Shown: positions 20,221 through 29,101 of the stretch, in pieces
How the letters are laid out: each line of letters opens with the position of its first letter
Position numbering within the stretch: position 1 is the stretch's first letter
Source: Streptomyces californicus
GTDB taxonomy: Bacteria > Actinomycetota > Actinomycetes > Streptomycetales > Streptomycetaceae
DNA length: 64,000 nucleotides
Assembly: GCF_000717645.1 (NCBI RefSeq)
Contig: NZ_JNZZ01000027.1
Coordinates: 7,880 to 71,879, forward strand
Direction: 5' to 3'
Translations under genes and position numbers: made by a program
Notes under the pieces: generated by a model
The model's input: the letters and a program-made list of their open reading frames with translations, nothing else
Told to the model about the DNA's origin: nothing
Database searches by the model: none

Positions 20221-20254
20221 GAGCGGCCCCCGGGATTCCGGGGCGGGGCCGCTC
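20221..20254 (-). terminator. Terminator of the lysR gene
   Basis: A 10-bp perfect stem (GAGCGGCCCC with GGGGCCGCTC) spans the end of lysR and the upstream region of msrA. Confidence 0.6.
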
Positions 20255-21152
20255 ACCCGGTGACTTCGGCGACGTCCGCGAGCGCCCGCGCGAAGCCGCG
20301 GGTCCTGGCCGTCTCGTGGTGCCGGTGCCACACCAGCGCGAGCGAGGAGTCGGGGAGGCCGGTCACCGGGACGAAGACCACGGCGTGGCTGCCGTAGTAG
20401 TCGGCCGTAGGGTGGCACAGCAGCATCGCTCCCCGGCCCGTCCGCACCAGCGCCAGCCCCTCCTGCAGGCTGCTCACCGCGGGCCCGGACGGGATCGCCC
20501 GCCCGCCGGGGGTGACGACCGGGGCCTGGGCCAGCCGCCAGTACTCCGGGGCCGCCCCCGCCACGCCGATCAGCGGGCCGTCCGCCAGCTCCTCGGCGTC
20601 GACGCCGTCCCGGCGGGCGTACGGGTGGCGGTCGGAGACGGCGAGCGTCAGCGGCCGGGTCGAGAAGACCGGGCCCACCACCAGCGCGTCGTCCCGGACC
20701 GGCGTCAGCACCACCGCCGCGTCGACCTCCCCCCGGTGCACCGCGCCGAACGGGTCGGAGAGCGGGATCTCCGCGATCTCCGCCGCGCACTCCGGGTGGG
20801 CGTCCCGGAAGGCCGCGACCGCCCGCAGGAACGCGTCGTTCGCCGTCCCCTGGAAGCCGACGCGGAACACGCCCCCGAGGCCGCGCGCCGCGTCCCGCAC
20901 CTCGCCGATCGTCGTGACGATCGCGTCGAAGGCGGGCCGCAGCCCCGCGTGCAACTGCTCGCCGAGCGGGGTGAGCCGCACCCGGCGGCTCGTCCGGTCG
21001 ACCAGCCGCCCGCCGATCCGGCTCTCCAGCGCCCGCAGCAACTGACTGATCCTGCTCTGCGAGAGGTAGAGGCGCTCCCCGGCCCGGCCGAAGTGCAGTT
21101 CCTCGGCCAGGGCGAGGAACGCCTCCAGCTCCCGGATCTCCGGATTGCTCAT
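20253..21152 (-). CDS. LysR-family transcriptional regulator
   Basis: A 299-residue regulator. The winged HTH is at residues 1-60 ([35 protein letters not shown]), followed by the linker helix and a periplasmic-binding-protein-like effector domain. The N-terminus [18 protein letters not shown] is of the type common in actinomycete LysR proteins next to exporters. It is divergent from an MFS gene 245 bp away and probably controls it. The ATG at 21152 gives a standard N-terminus; longer frames run into repeats. Confidence 0.9.
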   Translation of the reverse strand: MSNPEIRELEAFLALAEELHFGRAGERLYLSQSRISQLLRALESRIGGRLVDRTSRRVRLTPLGEQLHAGLRPAFDAIVTTIGEVRDAARGLGGVFRVGFQGTANDAFLRAVAAFRDAHPECAAEIAEIPLSDPFGAVHRGEVDAAVVLTPVRDDALVVGPVFSTRPLTLAVSDRHPYARRDGVDAEELADGPLIGVAGAAPEYWRLAQAPVVTPGGRAIPSGPAVSSLQEGLALVRTGRGAMLLCHPTADYYGSHAVVFVPVTGLPDSSLALVWHRHHETARTRGFARALADVAEVTG

Positions 21153-21183
21153 GTGTTCCCCCGCCGTCCTTCCCGAGCCGGGT

Positions 21184-21334
21184 GCCGCCACCCGGGTGTC
21201 GTTTGTCCGGCCGCCACCCGGGTGTCGCTTGTCCGAGTGTCTCCCGGAGCCCGGAGCCCGGAGCCCGGAGCCCGGAGTCCTGAACCCGAGCCCCGCGCCC
21301 GGGCCCCGATCCATGAGCCCCGATCCATGAGCCC
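21184..21334. repeat. Three different tandem repeats in the lysR-MFS gap
   Basis: A 26-bp unit (GCCGCCACCCGGGTGTCG...) occurs twice at 21184-21235. A 7-bp unit CCGGAGC occurs five times at 21244-21278. A 14-bp unit CGATCCATGAGCCC occurs twice at 21307-21334. They fill the likely LysR operator region. Confidence 0.8.
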
Positions 21335-21397
21335 AGCTCATGGAAGGATGAGCGTTCGGCCGTTGTTCCCGGCACCCGGCCTCGCTTGGCTGGGGGC

Positions 21398-22606
21398 ATG
21401 ACGCAGGTTCAGGAATCCTCAGCGGGCCGGGCCGCCGGCCCGACGCCCCCGCGCAACGGCTGGTGGGGTGTCGCGGCCCTCGCGCTCGGCACGTTCACGG
21501 TGGTCACGTCCGAGATGCTGCCCGTCGGGCTGCTCACGCCGATGGGCCGCTCCCTGGGCGTCCCGGAGGGCGTGGCCGGGCTGACCCTCACCATCACCGG
21601 CCTCGTCGCCGCGCTCTCCGCTCCCGTGCTGATCCCGCTGCTCGGCCGCACCGACCGGCGTACGGCGCTGTGCGCGCTGGTCGCCGTCCTGGTCGTCGGC
21701 AACCTCGGCGCGGCGTGGGCTCCGGGATTCGGGACCATGGTCGCCGCCCGGGTCCTGGTCGGCGTCGGCATGGGCGGCGTCTGGGCCCTCGCGGCCGGGC
21801 TCGCGGTCCGGCTCGTTCCGGCGCGGTCCGCCGGGGCCGCGACCTCCCTGGTCTTCAGCGGCGTCGCCGTCGCGTCCGTCCTCGGCGTCCCCGCCGGCAC
21901 GTACCTCGGGGCCTTCGCGGGCTGGCGCGCCGCGTTCTGGGCCGCCGCCGGGCTCGGGGCAGCGGTGCTGGTCGCGGCGGCGCTGCTGCTGCCCCGGCTC
22001 CCTGCGGAGACCCCCGTTCCGCTCGGCGGCGCGCTGCGGCTGACCCGCGACCCCCGGCTGCGTACGGGCCTCGTCGTCGTCGCCTTCCTGGTCACCGGGC
22101 ACTTCGCGGCGTACACGTACGTCCGGCCGGTCCTGGAGGACGTCTCCGAGGTCGGCGCGGGCGCCGTCGGCACACTGCTCCTGGTTTACGGGGTCGCCGG
22201 TGTGGCCGGGAACTTCCTGGCCGGGGCCGGTGCGGCCCGCTCCCCGCGCCGCACCCTGCTGGTGATCGCCACGGTCCTGGCGGCCACCGTCGCCGCGCTG
22301 CCGTGGCTGGGCGGCTCCGTCGCCCTCGCGGCCGTCCTGATGGCGGTCTGGGGCCTGAGCTACGGCGGCGTCTCGGTCAGCACGCAGACCTGGTTCCTGC
22401 TCGCCGCCCCCGACGCCCGCGAGGCGGCCTCCTCGCTCTTCGTCGGGGTGTTCAACGGGGCCATCGCGCTGGGCGCCCTGGTGGGCGGGCTCGCGGCGGA
22501 CGGCATCGGCGTCACGGCGGTGATGTGGGTGGGCGGAGCGCTCGCGGTGGGCGCTCTGGTGACCACGGCCGCCGGGCGGGCCCCGGTCGCCGCCCTCGCA
22601 CCCTGA
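21398..22606 (+). CDS. MFS transporter, DHA1-type drug/metabolite exporter
   Basis: A 402-residue protein with 12 predicted spans, from VAALALGTFTVVTSEMLPVGLL through GVTAVMWVGGALAVGALVTTAAG. The RTDRRTALCALVAV loop between helices 2 and 3 is the MFS signature, and helix 5 carries a Gly/Pro-rich antiporter-like segment (SVLGVPAGTYLGAFAGWR). It should export a small molecule in exchange for protons. The divergent LysR gene is the likely regulator. The ATG at 21398 is preferred to an in-frame TTG four codons earlier. Confidence 0.9.
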   Translation: MTQVQESSAGRAAGPTPPRNGWWGVAALALGTFTVVTSEMLPVGLLTPMGRSLGVPEGVAGLTLTITGLVAALSAPVLIPLLGRTDRRTALCALVAVLVVGNLGAAWAPGFGTMVAARVLVGVGMGGVWALAAGLAVRLVPARSAGAATSLVFSGVAVASVLGVPAGTYLGAFAGWRAAFWAAAGLGAAVLVAAALLLPRLPAETPVPLGGALRLTRDPRLRTGLVVVAFLVTGHFAAYTYVRPVLEDVSEVGAGAVGTLLLVYGVAGVAGNFLAGAGAARSPRRTLLVIATVLAATVAALPWLGGSVALAAVLMAVWGLSYGGVSVSTQTWFLLAAPDAREAASSLFVGVFNGAIALGALVGGLAADGIGVTAVMWVGGALAVGALVTTAAGRAPVAALAP

Positions 22607-22615
22607 GCCCCGCCC

Positions 22616-22699
22616 CCGGACCTACGGAGCACGTTCCGGACCTCCGGACCTACGGAGCACGGTTCGGACCTCCGGACGTACGGGGCACGTTCCGGCCGG
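22616..22699. repeat. 28-bp tandem repeat, three units
   Basis: CCGGACCTACGGAGCACG followed by about ten conserved bases is repeated at 22616, 22644 and 22672 with few differences, ten bases after the MFS stop codon. Confidence 0.85.
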
Positions 22700-22713
22700 G
22701 GCCACCGGAAGGC

Positions 22714-22749
22714 GTCGGGGCCGGGGGCTCTCCGCTCCCCGGCCCCGAC
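22714..22749. terminator. Terminator between convergent MFS and membrane-protein genes
   Basis: A 13-bp perfect stem (22714-22726 with 22737-22749) and a 10-nt loop. Confidence 0.75.
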
Positions 22750-22760
22750 CCGTTCCTGGC

Positions 22761-23894
22761 TCAGGCGGTCGCGGGCGCCGCGCGCACCGACTGGTCGCGC
22801 AGGGAGCAGTACTCGGCGGCGGGATCGGCCCGGTAGCGCCACGGCAGGGCGCCCACATAGCCGTCCACCAGCCGGAACTGCTCCACCGCCGCCTCGTCGC
22901 GGTCCTGGAGCGAGAGGTAGTACGCCAGCAGATGGCGCACCTCCGCCAGCCGCGGGTGGGCCGGGTCGGCGGCGGCCACGTCCGCGAGGGCGGCGTCGAC
23001 CAGGGCCACCATCTCCGGCGTCCGGTCGACCTCCTGGTCCGTCGTCTCGTCGTGCTCGAAGTGCACGATCAGCGGGAACGCGGTCAGCAGGCTGCCCAGG
23101 GGCGCCTTCGCGGCGGCCTCGGCGGCGAACGCCCGTGCCAGCTCGTGCGAGCCGCGCCACTTCTGGCACCAGTACTGGACCGCGGAGAAGTGCGCCTCGT
23201 AGTGGTACGGGGCACGCTCGGTGATCGCCGCCCAGATCCGGTCCATCTCCGCGTGCGGGTAGCCGAGGCCGAGCGCGGTCCAGATCTCCGTGATGTACGG
23301 GGTCGGGTCCTCCGGGTTCAGCCCGGCGGCCCGCTCCGTCTCGGCGCGCGAACGCTGGAGCGTCGCGTGGAAGCCCCGGAACTGCTCACCCGTCGTGTAC
23401 TGGGCCCGCTTCCCGCCCCGGATGTCCCAGGCCAGGCAGACCGTGCTGCGGGCCCGCACCACCGCCGCGTCCGGGTCGTCGGGGCGGGCCGTCTCCCACG
23501 CCAGCAGCCAGGTGTCGTCCTGCGCGGCCTTCTCGCCCAGGTCGAACGCGTACGACGACCGGTTCTCCCAGTCGCGCTCGGCGGCCGTACGCCCCAGGAG
23601 CGCGGCGGCCGGCTCCCACTCCCCGCGCGCCACCGCGTCGAGGGCGGCGGTCAGTTCGGCGGGCACCGGGCTCGCGCTGTCGGTGTTCTGCCGGTCCGGG
23701 GGAAGCAGCCCGATGGCCGCGCACTCCTCCGGCAGTTCGTACGGGCCGTCGGACTCGTCCGAGCCGTCGGGCTCCTCCGAACCGCTCCGCCAGCCCTCCA
23801 GGGCGCCCTGCACGATGGCTTTCAGGAACCAGAGGCCGATGGCCAGGACGATGAGGACGATGACGGCCAGAACGGCCCAGAGCAGGGTGATCAC
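22761..23894 (-). CDS. Membrane-anchored hypothetical protein, paralogue A
   Basis: A 377-residue protein with one N-terminal span (LLWAVLAVIVLIVLAIGLWFL), a short acidic linker and a long helical soluble domain. It shares clear blocks with the protein at 26156-27259: WRGSHELARAFAAEAAAKAP / GSLLTAFPL, HPRLAEVRHLLAYYL and YVGALPWRYRADPAAEY. The helical repeats look TPR-like. I do not recognise a family with known function. It is on the same strand as, and downstream of, an M48 protease gene, with a hairpin between them. Confidence 0.8.
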   Translation of the reverse strand: MITLLWAVLAVIVLIVLAIGLWFLKAIVQGALEGWRSGSEEPDGSDESDGPYELPEECAAIGLLPPDRQNTDSASPVPAELTAALDAVARGEWEPAAALLGRTAAERDWENRSSYAFDLGEKAAQDDTWLLAWETARPDDPDAAVVRARSTVCLAWDIRGGKRAQYTTGEQFRGFHATLQRSRAETERAAGLNPEDPTPYITEIWTALGLGYPHAEMDRIWAAITERAPYHYEAHFSAVQYWCQKWRGSHELARAFAAEAAAKAPLGSLLTAFPLIVHFEHDETTDQEVDRTPEMVALVDAALADVAAADPAHPRLAEVRHLLAYYLSLQDRDEAAVEQFRLVDGYVGALPWRYRADPAAEYCSLRDQSVRAAPATA

Positions 23895-23949
23895 GTGGCG
23901 TCTCTCTGTGGGACGGGACGGGGTGGAGTGGGCGGGGTGGGGCGTGACA

Positions 23950-23985
23950 GGTTCCGGTTCCGCCGACTTCGACGGAACCGGAACC
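23950..23985 (-). terminator. Terminator after the M48 gene
   Basis: A 13-bp perfect stem made of GGTTCC/GGAACC hexamers (23950-23962 with 23973-23985), followed by further GGAACC copies, lies downstream of the M48 stop codon. Confidence 0.7.
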
Positions 23986-24035
23986 GGAACCGGAACGTGA
24001 ACCGTTGCCGGGACCGGGCTGGGACCGGGGCCCGG

Positions 24036-25877
24036 CTACGCGGTGGGGCCGGGAGCCGGGGCCTGGGCGGGCGCGGAGGTCTCCGGCGCGGCCACCGGCT
24101 CCAGCAGGGCGCGCAGCGGTCCCGTGTCCGGGCGGTCCGCCACCGCCGCCTCCAGCGCGGCCGGGAGTTCGTCCACCTGCCCGTACGGAAGCTCCAGCGC
24201 GGCGGACTCCGCCCAGGACAGCTGCCAGCGGGCCTGGCCCTGGCGCAGATACTCGGCGCTGACGAGCTGCGAGAGCCCCGCGCGGAGCTGGGGGCGGGCG
24301 AACTCGCGGGCCGCCCGGCCGTGCGCGGCAGCCGCCTCTGCGGAGCGCGGGAGCCGTTCGGCGATCCGCCACAGCGCCCCGGCGTCGATCGCGTCGAGCA
24401 GCGTCCCCAGCGTTGCGGCGCCGGCTCCGTCGCCCTCCGGGGCCGCCTCCGGCCGTGACGTGCGGTCCGCGTCGGCGTCGGCGCCGGGGCGGGCGTCGGC
24501 CCCGTGCCCCGGCGTGCCGTCGGCGTCGGCCCCGTGCCCCGGTGTGCCGTCGGCGTCGGCCCCGTGCCCCGGTGTGCCGCCGCCACCGTGCGTCCCGTGC
24601 GGAGACGTGTCCTCGCCGCTCGCCGTCCCGAGCGCCAGCGCGCCGAATCGCTGAGCGGACCGCTCGGTCTGAACGCTCATCGCGGCGTGGACCAGCTCCG
24701 GCCAGTCCAGCCGCCGCAGCCCCAGGGCGGCCGGCGTGAGCACGGTCTCCTCGACGGCGGCGAAGGACCGGTCCGCGTCGGCCAGCAGTGACAGGGACGG
24801 CCGGACCGGGTCCGAGGCGCGGCCGTCGTCCGGGAGCGCCTCGATCCGGGCGACACGCTCGGCGATCGGCGGGTGGGAGTCGTACGGGGAGACCGGTTCG
24901 GTGGGCAGCTCGCCGCGCAGCGCGTCCAGCTCCGCGTGGCGGGCGGCCAGCAGGTGGCGGAAGCCGCCGAGGAACTCACCGGGCGGCGGCAGCAGGCCCG
25001 CGTCGACGCCGAGCGTCGCGTAGCAGTTCAGGTAGAAGTCGTGGGCCGCGTCGATGACCGGGATCTCGCGCAGCGCCGACGAGGTCGCGTCGCGGCCCGC
25101 GATCCGGGCCGCCGCGACGTCCGCGGCGAACTCCGCGCGCCGGGAGCCGGAGAGGGTGGCGCGCAGGTAGAACTTCCCGTACGCCGTGTACAGCCGCGCC
25201 ATCGCCCGGTAGGTGACGCCCGTGCCGGTGGTGTCGACCTCCTTCGCCTTCCTGCCCTTGGCGACGGCCGCGGCGGCCTTCTTCTCCTGCCGGGCGCGCT
25301 CCTTGGAGACCTTGGCGCCGGCGCGTTCCTCGAAGTGGGCGACGGTGCGCAGGACGTGGACGCGACCGCGCTCGGAGATCGCCGCGAGACGGGTGTCGGC
25401 GTTGCCGTAGTGGCCCATCTCGTGGGCGAGCACGGCCCGCAGCCCGCTCTCGGACAGCCCCGTCATCAGCGGCAGCCCGATGCGGAGCCGCCGGGTGCCG
25501 CCCGCGAGCCCGAGGAGACGGGAGTCCTCGGAGACCGCCGCGTTGACGTCGCCGGTGAGCAGGATCTCGTCCGGGGCGCGGGTCCCGACCTGCTGGGCGA
25601 TGTCCCGCACGGTCTGCCAGAGCCGTGGCTCCCGGCTCTCGTCCACCCGTACGCCGGGCACGTCCTCGTACGGGGGCGTCCGGAGCATGAACATGCCCCG
25701 GACGATCGGGAGGGCGAGCACCGCGCTGACGATGAACACCTTCAGCGCGAAGGGGCCGGGCGTGTGGACGGCCGCCGCCCAGTCGGCGGCGGCCAGGGCG
25801 GCGAGCAGGAAGAGGCCGAGCAGGTAGAAGCCCGCGAGCAGGACGAGAGCGCGCGCGGCGCGCGGTGTTGGGCCCAT
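24036..25877 (-). CDS. M48-family membrane metalloprotease with long C-terminal region
   Basis: A 613-residue protein. Two spans are near the N-terminus (LVLLAGFYLLGLFLLAALA and FIVSAVLALPIVRGMFML), followed by an M48 peptidase domain with the zinc motif HEMGH (AVLAHEMGHYGN) and a further conserved stretch (RAEFAADVAAARIAGRDA) that supplies the third zinc ligand. This resembles HtpX/Ste24 enzymes that degrade misfolded membrane proteins. Beyond about residue 400 comes a non-standard region with a ten-residue repeat (DGTPGHGADA, three copies) and a helical end. The ATG at 25877 follows GGGGGGAA. The two flanking paralogues are on the same strand and may be partners. Confidence 0.85.
   Translation of the reverse strand: MGPTPRAARALVLLAGFYLLGLFLLAALAAADWAAAVHTPGPFALKVFIVSAVLALPIVRGMFMLRTPPYEDVPGVRVDESREPRLWQTVRDIAQQVGTRAPDEILLTGDVNAAVSEDSRLLGLAGGTRRLRIGLPLMTGLSESGLRAVLAHEMGHYGNADTRLAAISERGRVHVLRTVAHFEERAGAKVSKERARQEKKAAAAVAKGRKAKEVDTTGTGVTYRAMARLYTAYGKFYLRATLSGSRRAEFAADVAAARIAGRDATSSALREIPVIDAAHDFYLNCYATLGVDAGLLPPPGEFLGGFRHLLAARHAELDALRGELPTEPVSPYDSHPPIAERVARIEALPDDGRASDPVRPSLSLLADADRSFAAVEETVLTPAALGLRRLDWPELVHAAMSVQTERSAQRFGALALGTASGEDTSPHGTHGGGGTPGHGADADGTPGHGADADGTPGHGADARPGADADADRTSRPEAAPEGDGAGAATLGTLLDAIDAGALWRIAERLPRSAEAAAAHGRAAREFARPQLRAGLSQLVSAEYLRQGQARWQLSWAESAALELPYGQVDELPAALEAAVADRPDTGPLRALLEPVAAPETSAPAQAPAPGPTA
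24490..24582. repeat. In-frame 30-bp repeat within the M48 gene
   Basis: Three nearly identical 30-bp units encode DGTPGHGADA, so the repeat keeps the frame and should give a flexible His/Asp-rich linker that can vary in length. Confidence 0.8.
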
Positions 25878-26155
25878 CGGGCGGTTCCCCCCACGGGAAA
25901 GGAAGACGTCCCGCCCGTGGGCGCGCACGGGGCGCCGGGTCGGTACGCGAAGTGAACAAGGGGGCACGTCGGCCGTGGGCGTCGGCCACGAAGGCCGAAC
26001 GTACGAGTCGAACGCGCGTGTGGGGGGACCCGGAGTATCTCTCACCGGGCGAACCGGCGGCAACGCGAATCAGCCCTGGTCAGCAGCCGTTACCGCACCG
26101 TGCTCAACGCGGCGGCGGCGCATCGCTCGCCGCCGCGCCGAGCACCGGGGGCGGC

Positions 26156-27259
26156 TCAGTGCGGCAGCGTCGCCGGGCTGCCGCCGTTCGCCTCGTACCC
26201 CGCGACCGCCAGCGCCCGGTAGACCGCGTACCGCGCGGCCGGGTCCGCCTCCGTCGTCCACGGCAGGGCGCCCACGTGGCCGTCGATCCGGATCAACTGG
26301 TGCATGGCCTCCGACCAGCGCTCCATGTGGACCAGGAAGAGCACCAGCAGATGCCGTACGTGCGGGAGCATCGGGTCGTCGGGGCGGGCCGCGTGCACCG
26401 CGAACATCGCGCCCTCGACCGCCTTCGTCACCACCTGGCTGCGGTAGAAGCCCTGCACGAGGTTGATCTCCGGCAGGTGCTCGTACACCGCGAACAGCGG
26501 CAGCGCGGCGAGCAGGGAGCCCTGCGGGGCGCGGGCGGCGGCGGCCGTCGCGAACGCCTCCGCGTCCTTGCGCGAGCCGTGCCACCGCTCGCTGTGGAAG
26601 TGCAGCGCCGCGATGTGCGCGCCCATGTGCGCCGGGGCCCGGTCGATGATCTTCGCCCAGAGCTGGTCGAACTGCTCCGGGGTGTAGCCGAGGCCCCGGG
26701 CCACCGCCAGCTCCACGATGTACGGGACGGGGTCGCCCGGCGCCAGCAGGGCCGCCCCGCCGCAGACCGTACGGGCCTCCTCAAGGATGATCCGGAAGTC
26801 GTCGCTCCCCGCCGCCGAGGACCGCCACGCCTGCTGCACCAGGAACTCCGCGTGCACCGCCGCCCCGCCCGCGTCCTTCGGGGCCTCCGAGCGCCAGGCC
26901 CGCAGCCACGCGCCGCCGACGCCGGGCCGCTGCGCCAGCTCCAGCGAGGCCGCGCCGGCGAACGCCTGCACCCGCTGCCAGCGCAGCTCGCCCTCCTTCG
27001 GCGTACCGGCCAGCAACTGGGACGCGGCCTGCCACTTCTGGGTGCCCTGGACCACGTCGAGCACGTCGAGCAGGTCCTGGTCGGGGCCGGGCATCCGGAC
27101 GTCCAGCTCCTCCTGACGGGCGAAGCCGTACGCGTCCGGGTCGGCGGCGTCCGGCGAACCGGGGGCGACCTGGCGGACACCGCCCCGGCGCCGCATGACC
27201 CACGGACCGATGACGGCGGCGAGCAGGCCCATCGCGAGCAGGAACCACAGAATCTCCAT
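26156..27259 (-). CDS. Membrane-anchored hypothetical protein, paralogue B
   Basis: A 367-residue protein. It has an N-terminal span (EILWFLLAMGLLAAVIGPWVM), a basic stop-transfer RRRGG and a helical soluble domain homologous to the protein at 22761-23894, sharing HGSRKDAEAFATAAAARAP / GSLLAALPL, LPHVRHLLVLFLVHM and HVGALPWTTEADPAARY. It probably faces the cytoplasm. Function unknown. Only 66 bp separate it from divergent metB. Confidence 0.8.
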   Translation of the reverse strand: MEILWFLLAMGLLAAVIGPWVMRRRGGVRQVAPGSPDAADPDAYGFARQEELDVRMPGPDQDLLDVLDVVQGTQKWQAASQLLAGTPKEGELRWQRVQAFAGAASLELAQRPGVGGAWLRAWRSEAPKDAGGAAVHAEFLVQQAWRSSAAGSDDFRIILEEARTVCGGAALLAPGDPVPYIVELAVARGLGYTPEQFDQLWAKIIDRAPAHMGAHIAALHFHSERWHGSRKDAEAFATAAAARAPQGSLLAALPLFAVYEHLPEINLVQGFYRSQVVTKAVEGAMFAVHAARPDDPMLPHVRHLLVLFLVHMERWSEAMHQLIRIDGHVGALPWTTEADPAARYAVYRALAVAGYEANGGSPATLPH

Positions 27260-27325
27260 GGCCCCATTGTCCCCGGACCGGCGAGTGGCCGGTAAGGGCC
27301 CTCCGTACGAACTACCCTCGGGGCC

Positions 27326-28471
27326 ATGAGCGACCAGCACAGCTTCGAGACCCTCGCCATCCACGCGGGGAACACGGCCGACCCCCTCACCGGCGCGGTG
27401 GTCCCGCCGATCTACCAGGTGTCCACGTACAAGCAGGACGGCGTGGGCGGACTGCGCGGCGGCTACGAGTACAGCCGGAGCGCCAACCCGACCCGTACCG
27501 CCCTGGAGGAGAACCTCGCCGCCCTCGAAGGCGGCCGCCGCGGCCTCGCCTTCGCCTCCGGGCTCGCCGCCGAGGACTGCCTCCTGCGGACGCTGCTGAC
27601 CCCCGGCGACCACGTGGTCATCCCGAACGACGCCTACGGCGGCACGTTCCGGCTGTTCGCGAAGGTCGCCTCGCGGTGGGGCGTGGAGTTCTCGGTGGCC
27701 GACACCTCGGACGTGGCCGCCGTACGGGCCGCGATCACCCCGAGCACCAAGGCGGTCTGGGTGGAGACCCCGTCCAACCCGCTGCTCGGCATCACCGACA
27801 TCGCCGCCGTCGCCCAGGTCGCGCACGACGCCGGGGCCCGCCTCGTCGTCGACAACACCTTCGCCTCGCCCTACCTCCAGCAGCCCCTCGCGCTCGGCGC
27901 GGACGTCGTCGTGCACTCCACCACCAAGTACATGGGCGGCCACTCCGACGTCGTCGGCGGCGCGCTCGTCGTCAGCGACCCGGAGCTGGCCGAGGAGCTG
28001 GCGTACCACCAGAACGCCATGGGCGCGGTCGCCGGGCCGTTCGACGCCTGGCTCGTGCTGCGCGGCATCAAGACGCTCGCCGTACGCATGGACCGGCACA
28101 CCGAGAACGCCACCAAGGTCGCCGATCTGCTGACCCGGCACCCCAAGGTCTCCCAGGTCCTCTACCCGGGGCTGCCCGAGCACCCGGGCCACGAGGTCGC
28201 CGCCAAGCAGATGAAGGCGTTCGGCGGCATGGTGTCCTTCCGCGTCGCCGGTGGCGAGGAGGCGGCGGTCGAGGTCTGCAACCGGGCGAAGCTGTTCACG
28301 CTCGGCGAGTCGCTCGGCGGGGTGGAGTCCCTGCTGGAGCACCCGGGCCGGATGACGCACGCCTCCGCCGCGGGCTCCCCGCTGGAGGTCCCGGCGGACC
28401 TGGTGCGCCTCTCCGTCGGCATCGAGAACGGCGACGACCTGCTCGCCGACCTCACCCAGGCGCTGGGCTGA
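27326..28471 (+). CDS. metB: Cystathionine gamma-synthase
   Basis: A 381-residue PLP enzyme of the Cys/Met metabolism family. Lys201 in HSTTKYMGGHSD binds PLP; YEYSRSANPTRTALE and VVDNTFASPYLQQPLALGAD are family signatures. It most likely joins O-acylhomoserine with cysteine to form cystathionine, the trans-sulfuration step to methionine. Cystathionine gamma-lyase is very similar, so the direction is inferred from similarity to streptomycete MetB. Confidence 0.88.
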   Translation: MSDQHSFETLAIHAGNTADPLTGAVVPPIYQVSTYKQDGVGGLRGGYEYSRSANPTRTALEENLAALEGGRRGLAFASGLAAEDCLLRTLLTPGDHVVIPNDAYGGTFRLFAKVASRWGVEFSVADTSDVAAVRAAITPSTKAVWVETPSNPLLGITDIAAVAQVAHDAGARLVVDNTFASPYLQQPLALGADVVVHSTTKYMGGHSDVVGGALVVSDPELAEELAYHQNAMGAVAGPFDAWLVLRGIKTLAVRMDRHTENATKVADLLTRHPKVSQVLYPGLPEHPGHEVAAKQMKAFGGMVSFRVAGGEEAAVEVCNRAKLFTLGESLGGVESLLEHPGRMTHASAAGSPLEVPADLVRLSVGIENGDDLLADLTQALG

Positions 28472-28492
28472 CCCCGGAACCGGGGCAGCGGT

Positions 28493-28526
28493 GAAGGGGG
28501 CCCGCCGACCACGGCGGGCCCCCTTC
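28493..28526. terminator. Strong terminator after metB
   Basis: A 15-bp perfect stem with a 4-nt loop (28493-28507 with 28512-28526), between convergent metB and the DUF1059 gene. Confidence 0.85.
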
Positions 28527-28581
28527 GGGCCGTCCGAAGCGGGGCCCCGAGCCGCGAAGCCCCGGCGCGGGGCGCCTGCGG

Positions 28582-28773
28582 TCAGACCGCCGCCTTCTCG
28601 TCCTCCAGTTCGGCCCTGATCTGCGCGCGCAGTTCGGGGCCGTCCTCGTGTCCGTGGACCGAGGCGGCGTGCTCGCTCGCGGCCCGGACGACCTCTTCCT
28701 CCTCACCGGTGATCGTGAGGGTGCAGTTCGATTCGCTCGGATAGGCGCGGCAGTCCGCGATCTTCCTGGTCAC
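28582..28773 (-). CDS. DUF1059 family small protein
   Basis: A 63-residue protein (RKIADCRAYPSESNCTLTIT, then GEEEEVVRAASEHAASVHGHED) matching DUF1059, whose members carry two Cys and a conserved HAxxxHGHEDxPEL motif. The role is unknown. The GTG at 28773 follows GAGGAGG and gives the usual family start; an upstream ATG would add 22 unconserved residues. Confidence 0.85.
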   Translation of the reverse strand: MTRKIADCRAYPSESNCTLTITGEEEEVVRAASEHAASVHGHEDGPELRAQIRAELEDEKAAV

Positions 28774-28843
28774 CACGGCCTCCTCGGCTCGTACGACGAC
28801 CTTCTCCTCCAGCGTAGGCCGCCTCCGCCGGGGCCCCAACGGC

Positions 28844-29101
28844 TCACCAGCCCTCCAACGGGGGAGTCACCTGGGCTGGCTCGGCCGTCCAGGGCTGTTC
28901 GAACCCGGCCCGGACGAGGGCCGCGACGAGCAGCGCCGCCAGCAGCCAGAACGCCGTCCGGTGCGCCGCCCGCCGCCATCGCAGCCGCCGGCCGCCCCGG
29001 CGCGCCGCCCGTGCCGCCAGGTCCGGCGGCAGCACCGGATGCGGGCCGTCCAGCATGCGGCGGACCTGCTCCTCGCGCGGGTCCGGGCGGTCCCCGCTCA
29101 T
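28844..29101 (-). CDS. Small single-span membrane protein coupled to the sigma factor
   Basis: An 85-residue protein. A soluble N-terminal part (MSGDRPDPREEQVRRMLDGP) and a strongly basic patch lead to one span (TAFWLLAALLVAALVRAGF) and a short outer tail. Its ATG overlaps the stop of the sigma-factor gene (ATGA), so the two are translationally coupled. That arrangement is typical of a membrane anti-sigma factor, but no zinc or ASD motif is visible, so the role is inference. Confidence 0.7.
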   Translation of the reverse strand: MSGDRPDPREEQVRRMLDGPHPVLPPDLAARAARRGGRRLRWRRAAHRTAFWLLAALLVAALVRAGFEQPWTAEPAQVTPPLEGW

